Shown: in pieces, positions 33,384 through 42,742 of the stretch | Numbering within the stretch: position 1 is the first letter of the stretch | How the letters are laid out: every line of letters starts with the position of its first letter | Source of the DNA: Mycobacterium montefiorense | GTDB lineage: Bacteria > Actinomycetota > Actinomycetes > Mycobacteriales > Mycobacteriaceae | NCBI RefSeq assembly: GCF_003112775.1 | Contig: NZ_BFCH01000001.1 | Location: 62,001 to 126,000, forward strand | DNA: 64,000 bases | Reading direction: 5' to 3' | Made by a program: the position numbers and the translations under genes | The notes under the pieces: generated by a model | What the model was told of the DNA's origin: nothing | Database searches by the model: none | What the model saw: the letters and a program-made list of their open reading frames with translations, nothing else

Positions 33384-35645
33384 ATGTCTGTAGCTCAAAT
33401 TGATGAAGGCGTGTTCGAGGCGACCGCCACAATCGACAACGGGACCTTCGGGACCCGGACCGTGCGTTTCGAGACCGGCCGGCTGGCCCAGCAGGCCGCC
33501 GGCGCCGTCGTCGCCTACCTCGACGACGAGAACATGCTGCTGTCGGCGACAACCGCCAGCAAGTCGCCGAAGGAACACTTCGACTTCTTCCCGCTGACGG
33601 TCGACGTCGAGGAGCGGATGTACGCCGCGGGCCGTATCCCCGGCTCGTTCTTCCGTCGTGAGGGCCGGCCCTCCACCGATGCGATCCTGACCTGCCGGCT
33701 GATCGACCGCCCGCTGCGGCCGTCGTTCGTCTCCGGCCTGCGTAACGAAATCCAGGTCGTGGTGACGATCCTGAGCCTGGACCCCAACGACCTGTATGAC
33801 GTGCTGGCGATCAACGCCGCGTCGGCCTCCACCCAGATCAGCGGGCTGCCATTCTCCGGTCCCATCGGGGGCGTGCGGGTGGCGCTGATCGACGGCACCT
33901 GGGTCGCGTTCCCGACCGTCGAGCAACTCGAGCGGGCCGTATTCGACATGGTCGTGGCCGGCCGAAAAGTAGACGGCGACGTCGCCATCATGATGGTTGA
34001 GGCCGAGGCCACCGACAAGGTCATCGAACTCGTCGAGGGCGGCGCCCAGGCGCCGACGGAAACCGTTGTGGCCGAAGGCCTGGAGGCTGCCAAGCCGTTC
34101 ATCGACGCGCTGTGCACCGCTCAGCAGGAGCTGGCCGACGCGGCCGCCAAGCCGGTCGGTGAGTTCCCGACGTTCCCCGACTACCAGGAAGACGTGTACT
34201 ACGCCGTCGCCTCGGTGGCCACCGACGAGCTGGCCAAGGCGCTGACCATCGGCGGCAAGGCCGAGCGCGACGCACGCACCGACGAGCTCAAGGGCGAGGT
34301 GCAGCAGCGGCTTGCCGAGACCTACGAGGGCCGGGAGAAAGAGGTCAGTGCCGCGTTCCGTTCGCTGACCAAGAAGCTGGTCCGCCAGCGCATCCTGACC
34401 GATCACTTCCGCATCGACGGCCGTGGCATCACCGACATCCGCGCGCTGTCGGCGGAGGTCGCCCTGGTGCCGCGCGCGCACGGCAGCGCGCTATTCGAGC
34501 GCGGCGAGACCCAGATCCTGGGTGTCACCACGCTGGACATGGTCAAGATGGCCCAGCAGATCGACTCGCTGGGGCCGGAAACTTCCAAGCGGTACATGCA
34601 CCACTACAACTTCCCGCCGTTCTCCACCGGTGAGACGGGCCGGGTCGGTTCGCCCAAGCGGCGTGAGATCGGGCATGGCGCGCTCGCCGAGCGGGCTCTG
34701 ATTCCGGTGCTGCCCAGCGTCGAAGAGTTCCCCTATGCGATCCGTCAGGTGTCCGAGGCCCTGAGCTCCAATGGCTCGACCTCGATGGGATCGGTGTGTG
34801 CATCCACGCTGGCGCTGCTCAACGCAGGCGTGCCACTCAAGGCGCCGGTGGCCGGCATCGCGATGGGCCTGGTCTCCGACGACGTCGAGGTGGACGGCAA
34901 GACGGAGCGTCGCTTCGTCACGCTGACCGACATCCTGGGTGCCGAGGACGCGTTCGGCGACATGGACTTCAAGTGCGCCGGCACCAAGGACATCGTCACC
35001 GCGCTGCAGCTCGACACCAAGCTGGACGGGATCCCGTCGCAGGTGCTCGCGGGTGCGCTCGCGCAGGCAAAGGATGCGCGCCTGACGATCCTCGAGGTGA
35101 TGGCTGAGGCCATCGACGCACCCGACGAGATGAGCCCGTATGCACCGCGGGTGACCACCATCAAGGTGCCGGTGGACAAGATCGGTGAGGTTATCGGGCC
35201 CAAGGGCAAGATGATCAATTCGATCACCGAGGAGACCGGCGCTCAGATCTCCATCGAGGACGACGGCACCGTGTTCGTCGGCGCCACCGACGGGCCCTCG
35301 GCGCAGGCAGCGATCGACCGCATCAACGCCATCGCCAACCCGCAGCTGCCGACAGTGGGCGAGCGATTCCTCGGAACCGTGGTCAAGACAACGGATTTCG
35401 GTGCGTTCGTGTCGCTGCTGCCCGGTCGCGACGGTCTGGTGCACATCTCCAAGCTCGGTAAGGGCAAGCGCATCGCCAAGGTCGAAGACGTGGTGAACGT
35501 CGGCGACAAGCTGCGTGTGGAGATCGCCGATATCGACAAGCGGGGCAAGATCTCGCTGGTCCTGGTGGCTGACGAAGACAGCTCCGCCGCCGCGGATTCC
35601 CCGGAGACCGCACCCACCGCCGATGCCGCGACGGCCAGCAGCTGA
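33384..35645 (+). CDS. gpsI: Polynucleotide phosphorylase (guanosine pentaphosphate synthetase)
   Basis: This 753-residue 3'-5' exoribonuclease has two RNase PH-like domains ([20 protein letters not shown] in the first; [25 protein letters not shown] and [11 protein letters not shown] in the second). A KH domain ([20 protein letters not shown]) and an S1 domain ([20 protein letters not shown]) follow. It degrades RNA with phosphate in the cytoplasm and is closely similar to M. tuberculosis Rv2783c. The ATG at 33384 begins [20 protein letters not shown]. pepR follows 25 nt later, a pairing kept in many bacteria. Confidence 0.97.
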   Translation: MSVAQIDEGVFEATATIDNGTFGTRTVRFETGRLAQQAAGAVVAYLDDENMLLSATTASKSPKEHFDFFPLTVDVEERMYAAGRIPGSFFRREGRPSTDAILTCRLIDRPLRPSFVSGLRNEIQVVVTILSLDPNDLYDVLAINAASASTQISGLPFSGPIGGVRVALIDGTWVAFPTVEQLERAVFDMVVAGRKVDGDVAIMMVEAEATDKVIELVEGGAQAPTETVVAEGLEAAKPFIDALCTAQQELADAAAKPVGEFPTFPDYQEDVYYAVASVATDELAKALTIGGKAERDARTDELKGEVQQRLAETYEGREKEVSAAFRSLTKKLVRQRILTDHFRIDGRGITDIRALSAEVALVPRAHGSALFERGETQILGVTTLDMVKMAQQIDSLGPETSKRYMHHYNFPPFSTGETGRVGSPKRREIGHGALAERALIPVLPSVEEFPYAIRQVSEALSSNGSTSMGSVCASTLALLNAGVPLKAPVAGIAMGLVSDDVEVDGKTERRFVTLTDILGAEDAFGDMDFKCAGTKDIVTALQLDTKLDGIPSQVLAGALAQAKDARLTILEVMAEAIDAPDEMSPYAPRVTTIKVPVDKIGEVIGPKGKMINSITEETGAQISIEDDGTVFVGATDGPSAQAAIDRINAIANPQLPTVGERFLGTVVKTTDFGAFVSLLPGRDGLVHISKLGKGKRIAKVEDVVNVGDKLRVEIADIDKRGKISLVLVADEDSSAAADSPETAPTADAATASS

Positions 35646-35670
35646 CTTACCCGGGGCGCGCCCCGGTCGG

Positions 35671-37005
35671 GTGAGTGCCCTGCGGCAGGGCAAACAAGCC
35701 GTCGAGGCGCAACCTCTGTTGCAGGCCACGCTGCGGCGCACCACGTTGCCGGGCGGACTGCGGGTGGTCACCGAGTACCTGCCCGCGGTGCGCTCCGCGT
35801 CGGTCGGGGTGTGGGTCGGCGTCGGATCGCGCGATGAAGGCGCGACCGTTGCCGGAGCCGCGCATTTCCTCGAGCATCTGCTGTTCAAGTCGACGCCGAC
35901 CCGCACGGCGGTGGACATCGCCCAGGCGATGGACGCCGTCGGAGGTGAGCTGAACGCGTTCACCGCCAAGGAGCACACCTGCTACTACGCGCACGTGCTC
36001 GACAGTGATCTCGAGCTAGCCATCGACCTCGTCGCCGACGTGGTGCTCAACGGCCGCTGCGCCGTCGAGGATGTCGAGCTCGAACGCGATGTCGTTCTCG
36101 AGGAAATCGCGATGCGCGACGATGACCCAGAGGATGCGCTGGGGGACATGTTCCTTTCGGCGCTCTTCGGTGACCATCCGGTGGGACGCCCGGTCATCGG
36201 TACGGCGCAATCCGTGTCGGCGATGACGCGGGCTCAGCTGCACTCATTCCACATGCGGCGCTACACGCCGGAACGGATGGTCGTCGCGGTGGCCGGCAAT
36301 GTCGACCACGACCAGGTCGTCGCATTGGTGCGGGATCACTTCGGGTCGCGTTTAGTCCGTGGGCGCCAGCCTATTTCGCCGCGCAAGGGCGCCGGACGCG
36401 TGGCCGGCCAGCCGGGATTGTTGGCGGCGAAGAGGGACGCCGAGCAGACCCATGTGTTGGTGGGCGTACGTACTCCGGGGCGCACGTGGGAACATCGCTG
36501 GGCGTTGGCGGTGCTGAATACCGCGCTGGGCGGCGGGTTGAGTTCAAGGTTGTTCCAAGAGGTTCGCGAGCTGCGCGGGTTGGCCTACTCGGTCTACTCC
36601 TCGGTCGACGTGTTCTCCGACAGCGGTGCGCTCTCGGTGTATGCCGCGTGCTTGCCCGAGCGGTTCGTGGACGTCATGCGGGTGACCAGTGAGGTGCTCG
36701 GATCGGTGGCACGCGACGGCATCACCGAGGCGGAATGCCGCATCGCCAAGGGCTCCATGCGTGGCGGGATCGTGCTCGGCCTGGAAGACTCCAGTTCTCG
36801 TATGAGCCGCATCGGTCGTAGCGAATTGAACTATGGCAAGCACCGCAGCATCGAGCACACCCTGCGGCAGATCGACGGTGTGACCGTCGACGAGGTCAAC
36901 GCGGTGGCCGGCCAGCTGCTGACCAAGCGCTTCGGCGCCGCCGTTCTGGGGCCATATGCGTCGAAACGGTCACTGCCGCAACAACTTCGGGCAATGGTAA
37001 ATTAG
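35671..37005 (+). CDS. pepR: M16-family zinc peptidase
   Basis: This 444-residue peptidase of the pitrilysin family, orthologue of Rv2782c, has the inverted zinc motif HXXEH in AAHFLEHLLFKS and the downstream glutamate region GGELNAFTAKEHTCYYAHVL. A second, inactive M16 half with GGGLSSRLFQEVRE follows. I start at the GTG at 35671 (SALRQGKQAVEAQP), since the ORF extension overlaps gpsI. It probably degrades peptides in the cytoplasm. The nitronate monooxygenase gene starts 4 nt downstream. Confidence 0.92.
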   Translation: MSALRQGKQAVEAQPLLQATLRRTTLPGGLRVVTEYLPAVRSASVGVWVGVGSRDEGATVAGAAHFLEHLLFKSTPTRTAVDIAQAMDAVGGELNAFTAKEHTCYYAHVLDSDLELAIDLVADVVLNGRCAVEDVELERDVVLEEIAMRDDDPEDALGDMFLSALFGDHPVGRPVIGTAQSVSAMTRAQLHSFHMRRYTPERMVVAVAGNVDHDQVVALVRDHFGSRLVRGRQPISPRKGAGRVAGQPGLLAAKRDAEQTHVLVGVRTPGRTWEHRWALAVLNTALGGGLSSRLFQEVRELRGLAYSVYSSVDVFSDSGALSVYAACLPERFVDVMRVTSEVLGSVARDGITEAECRIAKGSMRGGIVLGLEDSSSRMSRIGRSELNYGKHRSIEHTLRQIDGVTVDEVNAVAGQLLTKRFGAAVLGPYASKRSLPQQLRAMVN

Positions 37006-37009
37006 CCGG

Positions 37010-38038
37010 ATGGTACTGGGTTTTTGGGACATCGCGGTGCCCATTGTGGGTGCACCGATGTCGGGCGGACCCGGCAGCCCGGCATTGGCGGCGGCGGTGT
37101 CCAACGCGGGCGGACTCGGATTCGTGCCCGCCGGGTACCTGAGCGCAGACCAGTTCGCGCAGGACGTCGCTGCGGCGCGCGCCGCCACCACCGGCCCGCT
37201 CGGCGTGAACCTGCTGGTACCCCAGCCCAGCGTGGCCGACTGGGTGGCACTGGACTTCTACGCGGATGAACTCGAAGGTGTAGCCGAGCATTACCAGGTC
37301 CACGTCGGCCGGCCCGAATACGGCCACGATGACGACTGGACGCGCAAGCTCGAGGTGGTGGCCGACCTGCGCCCGGAGCTGGTGTCGTTCACCTATGGAG
37401 TGCCGTCGCCGGATGTGATCCGGCGGTTCGGCGCGCTCGGGCTTTTGGTGATGGTCACGGTGACATCGGTGTACGAGGCCGGGGTGGCCGTCGCCGCCGG
37501 TGCGGACAGCCTGGTGATCCAGGGCCCCAATGCCGGCGGGAACCGCGCCACCTTCGCCCCCGACATGGACCCCGGCAGTGAGTCGCTGCATCACCTGATC
37601 GACCGCATCCACCGGGCGCATCGCGACGTCCCGATCATTGCCGCGGGTGGGCTGGGCACCGCCGAGGATGTGGCGAGCGTGCTGCGCCGGGGGGCGGTGG
37701 CCGCGCAGGTCGGGACCGCGCTGCTGCTCAGCGACGAAGCCGGCACCAGCCCCGGGCATCGAGTCGCCATGAAGAATCAGCTCTTCGCCAAGACCATCGT
37801 CACGCGCGCGTTCTCGGGCCGTTATGCGCGTGGCCTGGAGAACGAATTCATTCGCCTCTTCGACAACATCGCGCCGCTGGGCTATCCCGAGGTCAACCAG
37901 ATGACGCTGCCGATCCGGGAAGCCGCGGCCGACCGGGAAGACCCGAACGGCATGAACCTCTGGGCGGGAACGTCGTTCCGTAAAGCGCAGCCCGGACCGG
38001 TGGCCGATATCGTCGCGAGCCTCACACCCAACGAGTAG
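37010..38038 (+). CDS. Nitronate monooxygenase family protein
   Basis: This 342-residue FMN-dependent TIM-barrel enzyme, homologue of Rv2781c, oxidises nitronates such as propionate 3-nitronate. FMN-binding features are PIVGAPMSGGPGSPALAAAVSNAGG near the N-terminus (shown in parts), QGPNAGGNRATF, AAGGLGTAEDVASVLRRGA and QVGTALLLSDEAGTS. It starts 4 nt after pepR and is followed 6 nt later by a beta-lactamase gene, so the three are likely co-transcribed. Related 2-nitropropane dioxygenase-like proteins exist, but the fold and cofactor are clear. Confidence 0.88.
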   Translation: MVLGFWDIAVPIVGAPMSGGPGSPALAAAVSNAGGLGFVPAGYLSADQFAQDVAAARAATTGPLGVNLLVPQPSVADWVALDFYADELEGVAEHYQVHVGRPEYGHDDDWTRKLEVVADLRPELVSFTYGVPSPDVIRRFGALGLLVMVTVTSVYEAGVAVAAGADSLVIQGPNAGGNRATFAPDMDPGSESLHHLIDRIHRAHRDVPIIAAGGLGTAEDVASVLRRGAVAAQVGTALLLSDEAGTSPGHRVAMKNQLFAKTIVTRAFSGRYARGLENEFIRLFDNIAPLGYPEVNQMTLPIREAAADREDPNGMNLWAGTSFRKAQPGPVADIVASLTPNE

Positions 38039-38044
38039 CGCACC

Positions 38045-38935
38045 GTGGATGAACTGACACGACGGCGGATGTTGTTGGCCGCAATGACGTTGCCGGTGCT
38101 GAGTGCCTGTGGACGTGCGTTTGCCGCGCCCGATGCGGCTCAGGTTGATGACCGCCTGGCAGAGCTGGAGCGCCAATACGGTGCCTACATCGGTCTTTTC
38201 GCGACGGACGTCGGATCGGGCCGCACCTTGGCGCATCGTGAGGACGAGCCGTTCGCCATGTGCTCGACGTTCAAGGCCTATGCAGCGGCTCGGGTGCTGC
38301 AGAAAGCCCAGCGCGGCGAATTAGATTTGCAGCGACCGGTTTTCATCGACCCCGCCGCCCTGTTGCCTAACTCTCCGGTGACCGCGCCGCAGGCAGGAAA
38401 AACCATGGCGCTCGCACAATTGTGTGCAGCCGCGTTGCAGCGCAGCGACAACGCCGCCGCCAATCTGCTGTTGACCGAAATCGGCGGACCGCCGGCCATC
38501 ACCGACTTCGCTCGCTCCATCGGCGACGAGCGAACGCGGTTGGACCGCTGGGAGATTGAATTGAACACCGCGATCCCCGGCGATCCGCGCGACACCAGCA
38601 CCCCGCGGGCCCTGGGCACCGGATTCCAAAAGCTGCTCACTGGAACGGTTCTCGGCGAGGCGCAGCGTGCTCAGTTGGAACAATGGATGCGCGACAACAT
38701 GACCTCAAGCATGCGGGCGGGCCTGCCACCGGGGTGGACCACTGCCGACAAGACCGGCGCCGGGGCTTACGGCAGCACCAACGACATCGGCATGGTCTAT
38801 GGGCCAACCGGGCAGCGGGTGCTGCTGTCGCTGATGACCCGCTCGCAATCACCGAACCCCGACGCCGACGCGCTGCAGCCGCTGATCGCCGAGGTGACGA
38901 AATCGGTGCTGGGGTGGCTGACCGGACAGGGCTGA
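38045..38935 (+). CDS. Class A beta-lactamase, probable Tat-exported lipoprotein
   Basis: This 296-residue serine beta-lactamase hydrolyses beta-lactam antibiotics at the cell envelope. All class A motifs are present: Ser74-x-x-Lys77 (CSTFKAY), SDN at 134-136, Glu172 in the ELN of the omega loop, and KTG at 236-238. The N-terminus has a twin-arginine motif (TRRRMLLA) and a lipobox (LSAC, Cys22). M. tuberculosis BlaC has SDG where this protein has SDN, so it is related but not the same. It lies 6 nt after the nitronate monooxygenase gene, a position with no beta-lactamase in M. tuberculosis (there, Rv2781c is next to ald). The start is GTG. Confidence 0.93.
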   Translation: MDELTRRRMLLAAMTLPVLSACGRAFAAPDAAQVDDRLAELERQYGAYIGLFATDVGSGRTLAHREDEPFAMCSTFKAYAAARVLQKAQRGELDLQRPVFIDPAALLPNSPVTAPQAGKTMALAQLCAAALQRSDNAAANLLLTEIGGPPAITDFARSIGDERTRLDRWEIELNTAIPGDPRDTSTPRALGTGFQKLLTGTVLGEAQRAQLEQWMRDNMTSSMRAGLPPGWTTADKTGAGAYGSTNDIGMVYGPTGQRVLLSLMTRSQSPNPDADALQPLIAEVTKSVLGWLTGQG

Positions 38936-38938
38936 GTT

Positions 38939-40054
38939 TCAGGCCAGGACGCTGGCCGGTTCGCTGAACGGCAAGCCCAGGTCGGCGGCCACCCGTTCGG
39001 ACAGCAGCGCACCCTGGTGGGTCGAAAGACCTTTTGCCAGAGCGGGATCCGACCGGCAGGCCGCCTGCCAGCCCTGGTCGGCGAGCCGCAGCACGTATGG
39101 CATGGTCGCGTTGGTCAGCGCGTACGTTGAGGTGTTCGGGACCGCGCCGGGCATGTTCGCGACGCAGTAGAACACCGCGTCGTGCACGGCGAACGTCGGG
39201 TCATCGTGAGTGGTCGGTCGCGAATCCTCGAAGCAACCACCCTGGTCGATGGCGATGTCCACCAGCACTGCGCCCGGTTTCATCTGTGCGACAAGAGAAT
39301 TTGTGATCAACTTAGGCGCCTTGGCGCCGGGCACCAGGACGGCCCCGATCACCAGGTCGGCGCGTTTGACGGCGCCTTCGATCTCGTAGGCCGACGAGTG
39401 GCGGGTCTGGATGCGGCCGGTGAACTCGGCGTCGAGTAGCCGAAGCTTGTCGATGTTGAGGTCCAGCACCCGCACACTGGCTCCCATGCCACTGGCCACC
39501 CGGGCCGCGTTGTAGCCGGCGGTACCGGCGCCGAGGACCACGACGTCGGCGGGCTCGACGCCCGGCACCCCACCCGTCAACACGCCGCGCCCGCCCTGCG
39601 TGCGCATCAGGTGGTACGCCCCGATCTGGGCGGACAATCGGCCGGCGACCTCGCTCATCGGGGCCAACAGCGGTAGTGCACCGTCGGCGGTCTGAACGGT
39701 CTCGTAGGCGATCGCGGTTGTACCGGAGGTCAATAGCGCGCCGGTACAGGCACGTGACGCGGCCAGATGTAGATAGGTGAACAAAACCTGCCCGGAGCGC
39801 ATCAGGCCGTACTCGGCCGGCATCGGTTCCTTGACCTTGAGCAGTAGATCGGCGTCGGCCCATACCTGCTCGGCGGAGTTGAGCAACTGGGCGCCCGCCG
39901 CCTTGAACTTCATGTCGGTGATGGCCGACCCTTCTCCAGCGCCGGCCTGGACGAGCACCTCGTGGCCGCGATGCGTCAGTTCGGCGACGCCTGCCGGGGT
40001 GATAGCGCCCCTGAATTCGTTGTTTTTGGTCTCGGTGGGGATGCCGACGCGCAT
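38939..40054 (-). CDS. ald: L-alanine dehydrogenase
   Basis: This 371-residue NAD-dependent enzyme interconverts L-alanine and pyruvate plus ammonia; the mycobacterial enzyme also reduces glyoxylate to glycine. Motifs are the N-terminal GIPTETKNNEFRGAITP, the catalytic region VKVKEPMPAEY, NAD-binding VVLGAGTAGYNAARVASGMGA and the NMPGAVPNTSTYALTNATMP tail. It is divergent from the Lrp/AsnC regulator aldR, as in M. tuberculosis, with a 67-bp A/T-rich promoter between. The ATG has GAAGG directly in front, too close for a standard site. Ald could draw on the same glyoxylate pool as Gcl in this genome. Confidence 0.95.
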   Translation of the reverse strand: MRVGIPTETKNNEFRGAITPAGVAELTHRGHEVLVQAGAGEGSAITDMKFKAAGAQLLNSAEQVWADADLLLKVKEPMPAEYGLMRSGQVLFTYLHLAASRACTGALLTSGTTAIAYETVQTADGALPLLAPMSEVAGRLSAQIGAYHLMRTQGGRGVLTGGVPGVEPADVVVLGAGTAGYNAARVASGMGASVRVLDLNIDKLRLLDAEFTGRIQTRHSSAYEIEGAVKRADLVIGAVLVPGAKAPKLITNSLVAQMKPGAVLVDIAIDQGGCFEDSRPTTHDDPTFAVHDAVFYCVANMPGAVPNTSTYALTNATMPYVLRLADQGWQAACRSDPALAKGLSTHQGALLSERVAADLGLPFSEPASVLA

Positions 40055-40121
40055 CCTTCTATTGTGAAGAAAGTTCGATCATAGGGCAAATAAACTGATG
40101 TTAATTCTGTAATATCGGCGT
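40055..40121. promoter_or_regulatory. ald/aldR divergent promoter region
   Basis: This 67-bp stretch is unusually A/T-rich for the window (GGCAAATAAACTGATGTTAA region) and separates the starts of ald and aldR. AldR binds the ald promoter region in M. tuberculosis, so its operators should be here. I cannot assign exact boxes by eye. Confidence 0.55.
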
Positions 40122-40637
40122 ATGGTCGATAAGATAACGGATGTTGTCGTTGGACTGGGTGGCCCACCGAAGGATCTTCGGCCTGCCGACCTCGACGACG
40201 TCGATCGAAGAATTCTGGGCCTGCTGCACGCCGACGCCCGCATCACCAACAACGCGCTCGCCGAGGCGGTCGGCATCGCCGCATCGACGTGTCATGGCCG
40301 GGTGCGTCGGCTGGTGGACCTCGGCGTCATCCGGGGTTTCTACACCGATATCGACCCGGCGACGGTGGGGATGCCGCTGCAGGCGATGATCTCGGTCACC
40401 CTGCAATCCAATGCGCGCGGCAAGATCCGCAGCTTCATCCACCAGATCTGGGGCAAACGACAGGTGATCGACGTCTACTTCCTCGCCGGCGCAGACGATT
40501 TCATCCTGCACGTCGCCGCCCGCGACACGGAGGACCTGCGTTCGTTCGTGGTGGAGAACCTCAATGCCGACGCGGACGTCGCCGGCACCCAGGCCTCGTT
40601 GATCTTCGAGCATCTGCGCGGAGCCGCACCGATCTAG
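40122..40637 (+). CDS. aldR: Lrp/AsnC-family regulator of ald
   Basis: This 171-residue regulator, orthologue of Rv2779c (AldR), has an N-terminal helix-turn-helix (DDVDRRILGLLHADARITNN; AVGIAASTCHGRVRRLVDLG) and a C-terminal RAM ligand domain (QVIDVYFLAGADDFILHVA). It controls alanine dehydrogenase in response to amino acids. The divergent arrangement with ald and the short A/T-rich gap are conserved. The ATG at 40122 is chosen for family length. Confidence 0.92.
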   Translation: MVDKITDVVVGLGGPPKDLRPADLDDVDRRILGLLHADARITNNALAEAVGIAASTCHGRVRRLVDLGVIRGFYTDIDPATVGMPLQAMISVTLQSNARGKIRSFIHQIWGKRQVIDVYFLAGADDFILHVAARDTEDLRSFVVENLNADADVAGTQASLIFEHLRGAAPI

Positions 40638-40672
40638 GCCTACCGCGAGTTAGCTGTGGTTATGATCCACCG

Positions 40673-41134
40673 ATGATCGACCCGTGCGTTTCGGCCTCCG
40701 TCGCGATTGGCGCTCGCCCCGATCTGGTCTATTCGCTCCTGACCGACCTGCCGACATTGGTGTTACTCGCCGAAGAGGCGACCGCCATGGAGTGGTGCAA
40801 GGGCGATGCTGCATGTCGGGGAGCGGTGTTCGCCGGGCATAACGAAAACGGCAGCAGGCGGTGGAGCACGAAATGCACCGTCACCGACGCCGAGCCCGGC
40901 CGCATCTTCGCGTTCGACGTGCGACACACGGTCTTTCCCGTCGCGCGCTGGCAATACGACATCGTCGCGTCCGACGGCGGTTGCCGGGTCACCGAAAGCA
41001 CCTGGGACCGTCGGCCCGGCTGGTTCCGCAAACTTTCCGGTAAGGCCACCGGCGTCACCGATCGGGTGGCCGCCAACACCAAGAACATCGAGCTGACCCT
41101 GCAACGCCTCAAGCAGCGCGCCGAGGCCGGGTAG
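40673..41134 (+). CDS. SRPBCC (polyketide cyclase/START-like) family protein
   Basis: This 153-residue protein of the SRPBCC helix-grip fold shows SASVAIGARPDLVYSLLTDL, the central FAGHNENGSRRWSTKCTVTD and a long C-terminal helix. Such proteins bind hydrophobic ligands; many mycobacterial paralogues have unknown ligands. It is probably the homologue of Rv2778c by its place after aldR. A flavin monooxygenase gene follows 20 nt downstream, suggesting a shared pathway. Confidence 0.8.
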   Translation: MIDPCVSASVAIGARPDLVYSLLTDLPTLVLLAEEATAMEWCKGDAACRGAVFAGHNENGSRRWSTKCTVTDAEPGRIFAFDVRHTVFPVARWQYDIVASDGGCRVTESTWDRRPGWFRKLSGKATGVTDRVAANTKNIELTLQRLKQRAEAG

Positions 41135-41154
41135 TCAGAGAGGGCGGTACTCCG

Positions 41155-42618
41155 ATGACGAGACGCGATCCCGCCGTAGCCGTCGTCGGAGCAGGCATGT
41201 CTGGCCTGTGCATCGCAATTGCCTTGCTGCGCAGCGGTATTACTGACGTCACCATCTACGAAAAGGCCGACGAGGTCGGCGGCACCTGGCGGGAGAACAG
41301 CTATCCTGGGCTGGTCTGCGACATCCCCTCGCGTATCTACCAGTACAGCTTCGCCAGGAATCCGAACTGGTCGCACTTGTTCTCGCCCGGCGGGGAAATC
41401 CAGGCCTACTTCCGTGACATTGCCGACCAATACGGGCTGCGAGACCGGATCCGGTTCGGCACCGAAATTGCCCATGCGCGCTTCGACGACGGTCGGTGGG
41501 TGCTGCGCACGGATACCGGCGAAAAGACAGAAGTCGACTTCCTGATCTCGGCCACCGGCGTGCTGCATCATCCGCGGTTGCCATCGATCGCGGGCTTGGA
41601 CGACTTCGGCGGCCATGTTTTTCACTGGGCGCGCTGGGATCACGGTATTGCGGTGCAGGGGCGCCGAATCGCGGTGATCGGCAACGGATCCACCGGTGTC
41701 CAACTCGTCTGCGGCCTGGCTGGTGTGGCGGGCAAAGTCATGCTGTTCCAGCGCACCGCGCAATGGGTGCTGCGGCTGGCGAATCCCCACTACAGCAGGT
41801 TCACCGGGATTACCCGACGGAAGTTGCCGTGGCTCGATTGGTTGGCGTACCGCATCTACAGCCTTGGGTACGACTTCTTCGCGGTCGGACTGACCAAGCC
41901 GGGCGTACGTCGAAAGATCATGGCGACGCTGTGCCGCGCCAGCCTCTGGGAAGTGCGTGATCCGCAGTTGCGTCGCGCGCTGACGCCGGACTACACGCCG
42001 GCCTGCAAGCGACTGGTGATGTCGAACGGCTTCTACCGCGCACTGCAGCGCGACGACGTCGAACTCGTCACCGCCGCTATCGATCATGTGGAACAGCGCG
42101 GCATCGTCACCGCCGACGGCGTGCTACACGAAACCGACATCATCGTGCTGGCAACGGGATTCGACACGCATGCCTTCTTCCGGCCGATGGAGCTGATTGG
42201 CCGGGGCGGGACTTGTGCCAACGAAGTCTGGCGCGACGGTCCGCGCGCCTACCAAACCGTCGCGCTGTCCGGCTTTCCCAACTTCTTCATGATGCTGGGG
42301 CCGCACAGCCCGGTGGGAAATCTTGCGCTGACGACCGTGGCGGAATCGCAGGCCGACCACATCCTGGGCTGGATCGAGCGCTGGCGCCGTCGCGAATTCG
42401 ACACCGTCGAGCCGACTGCCGCGGCGACCGAGCGTTTCAATGCGAAGCTGCGTGCCGCCATGCCGGACACCGTGTGGACCACCGGCTGCAACAGCTGGTA
42501 CCTCAACAAAGACGGCGTGCCCGAGGTGTGGCCTCTCACACCGGCCGAACACCGTGCCATGTTGGCCAATCCCGACCCCGACCAATACGACCTGCGCCGC
42601 GACGTCACGGCCCGCTGA
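41155..42618 (+). CDS. Flavin-containing (Baeyer-Villiger type) monooxygenase
   Basis: This 487-residue FAD/NADPH monooxygenase has the FAD motif VVGAGMSGLCIAIALLRSG, a second Rossmann motif AVIGNGSTGVQLV, and the Baeyer-Villiger fingerprint FxGxxxHxxxW as FGGHVFHWARW. GGTWRENSYPGLVCDIPS is typical of the mycobacterial EthA-like group. It would insert oxygen into a ketone or oxidise a heteroatom; the substrate is unknown. It is downstream of the SRPBCC gene and upstream of a predicted di-iron protein, an EphD-like fusion and a ferredoxin reductase, all on the same strand. Confidence 0.87.
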   Translation: MTRRDPAVAVVGAGMSGLCIAIALLRSGITDVTIYEKADEVGGTWRENSYPGLVCDIPSRIYQYSFARNPNWSHLFSPGGEIQAYFRDIADQYGLRDRIRFGTEIAHARFDDGRWVLRTDTGEKTEVDFLISATGVLHHPRLPSIAGLDDFGGHVFHWARWDHGIAVQGRRIAVIGNGSTGVQLVCGLAGVAGKVMLFQRTAQWVLRLANPHYSRFTGITRRKLPWLDWLAYRIYSLGYDFFAVGLTKPGVRRKIMATLCRASLWEVRDPQLRRALTPDYTPACKRLVMSNGFYRALQRDDVELVTAAIDHVEQRGIVTADGVLHETDIIVLATGFDTHAFFRPMELIGRGGTCANEVWRDGPRAYQTVALSGFPNFFMMLGPHSPVGNLALTTVAESQADHILGWIERWRRREFDTVEPTAAATERFNAKLRAAMPDTVWTTGCNSWYLNKDGVPEVWPLTPAEHRAMLANPDPDQYDLRRDVTAR

Positions 42619-42742
42619 GGCCCGCAAGGGAAAAACCCGGTACCGGCGGTTTCGCATATCCGGGTTCCGAACCTATACTTGCCATGCCCGATGTTCACCG
42701 AAACGACTTTGATGGTCGGTAAACGCGCAGGTAGGGGGCCAC

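Noticed and set aside
32940..34481. 513-codon minus-strand frame over the rpsO-gpsI region
   Set aside because: It is antisense to gpsI, has low-complexity composition and no recognisable domain.
34491..35978. 495-codon minus-strand frame over gpsI and pepR
   Set aside because: Shadow of two conserved genes; no domain or start signal.
42634..42666. Inverted repeat AACCCGG/CCGGGTT after the flavin monooxygenase gene
   Set aside because: The stem is only 7 bp with a 19-nt loop and lacks a U tract; too weak to call a terminator.
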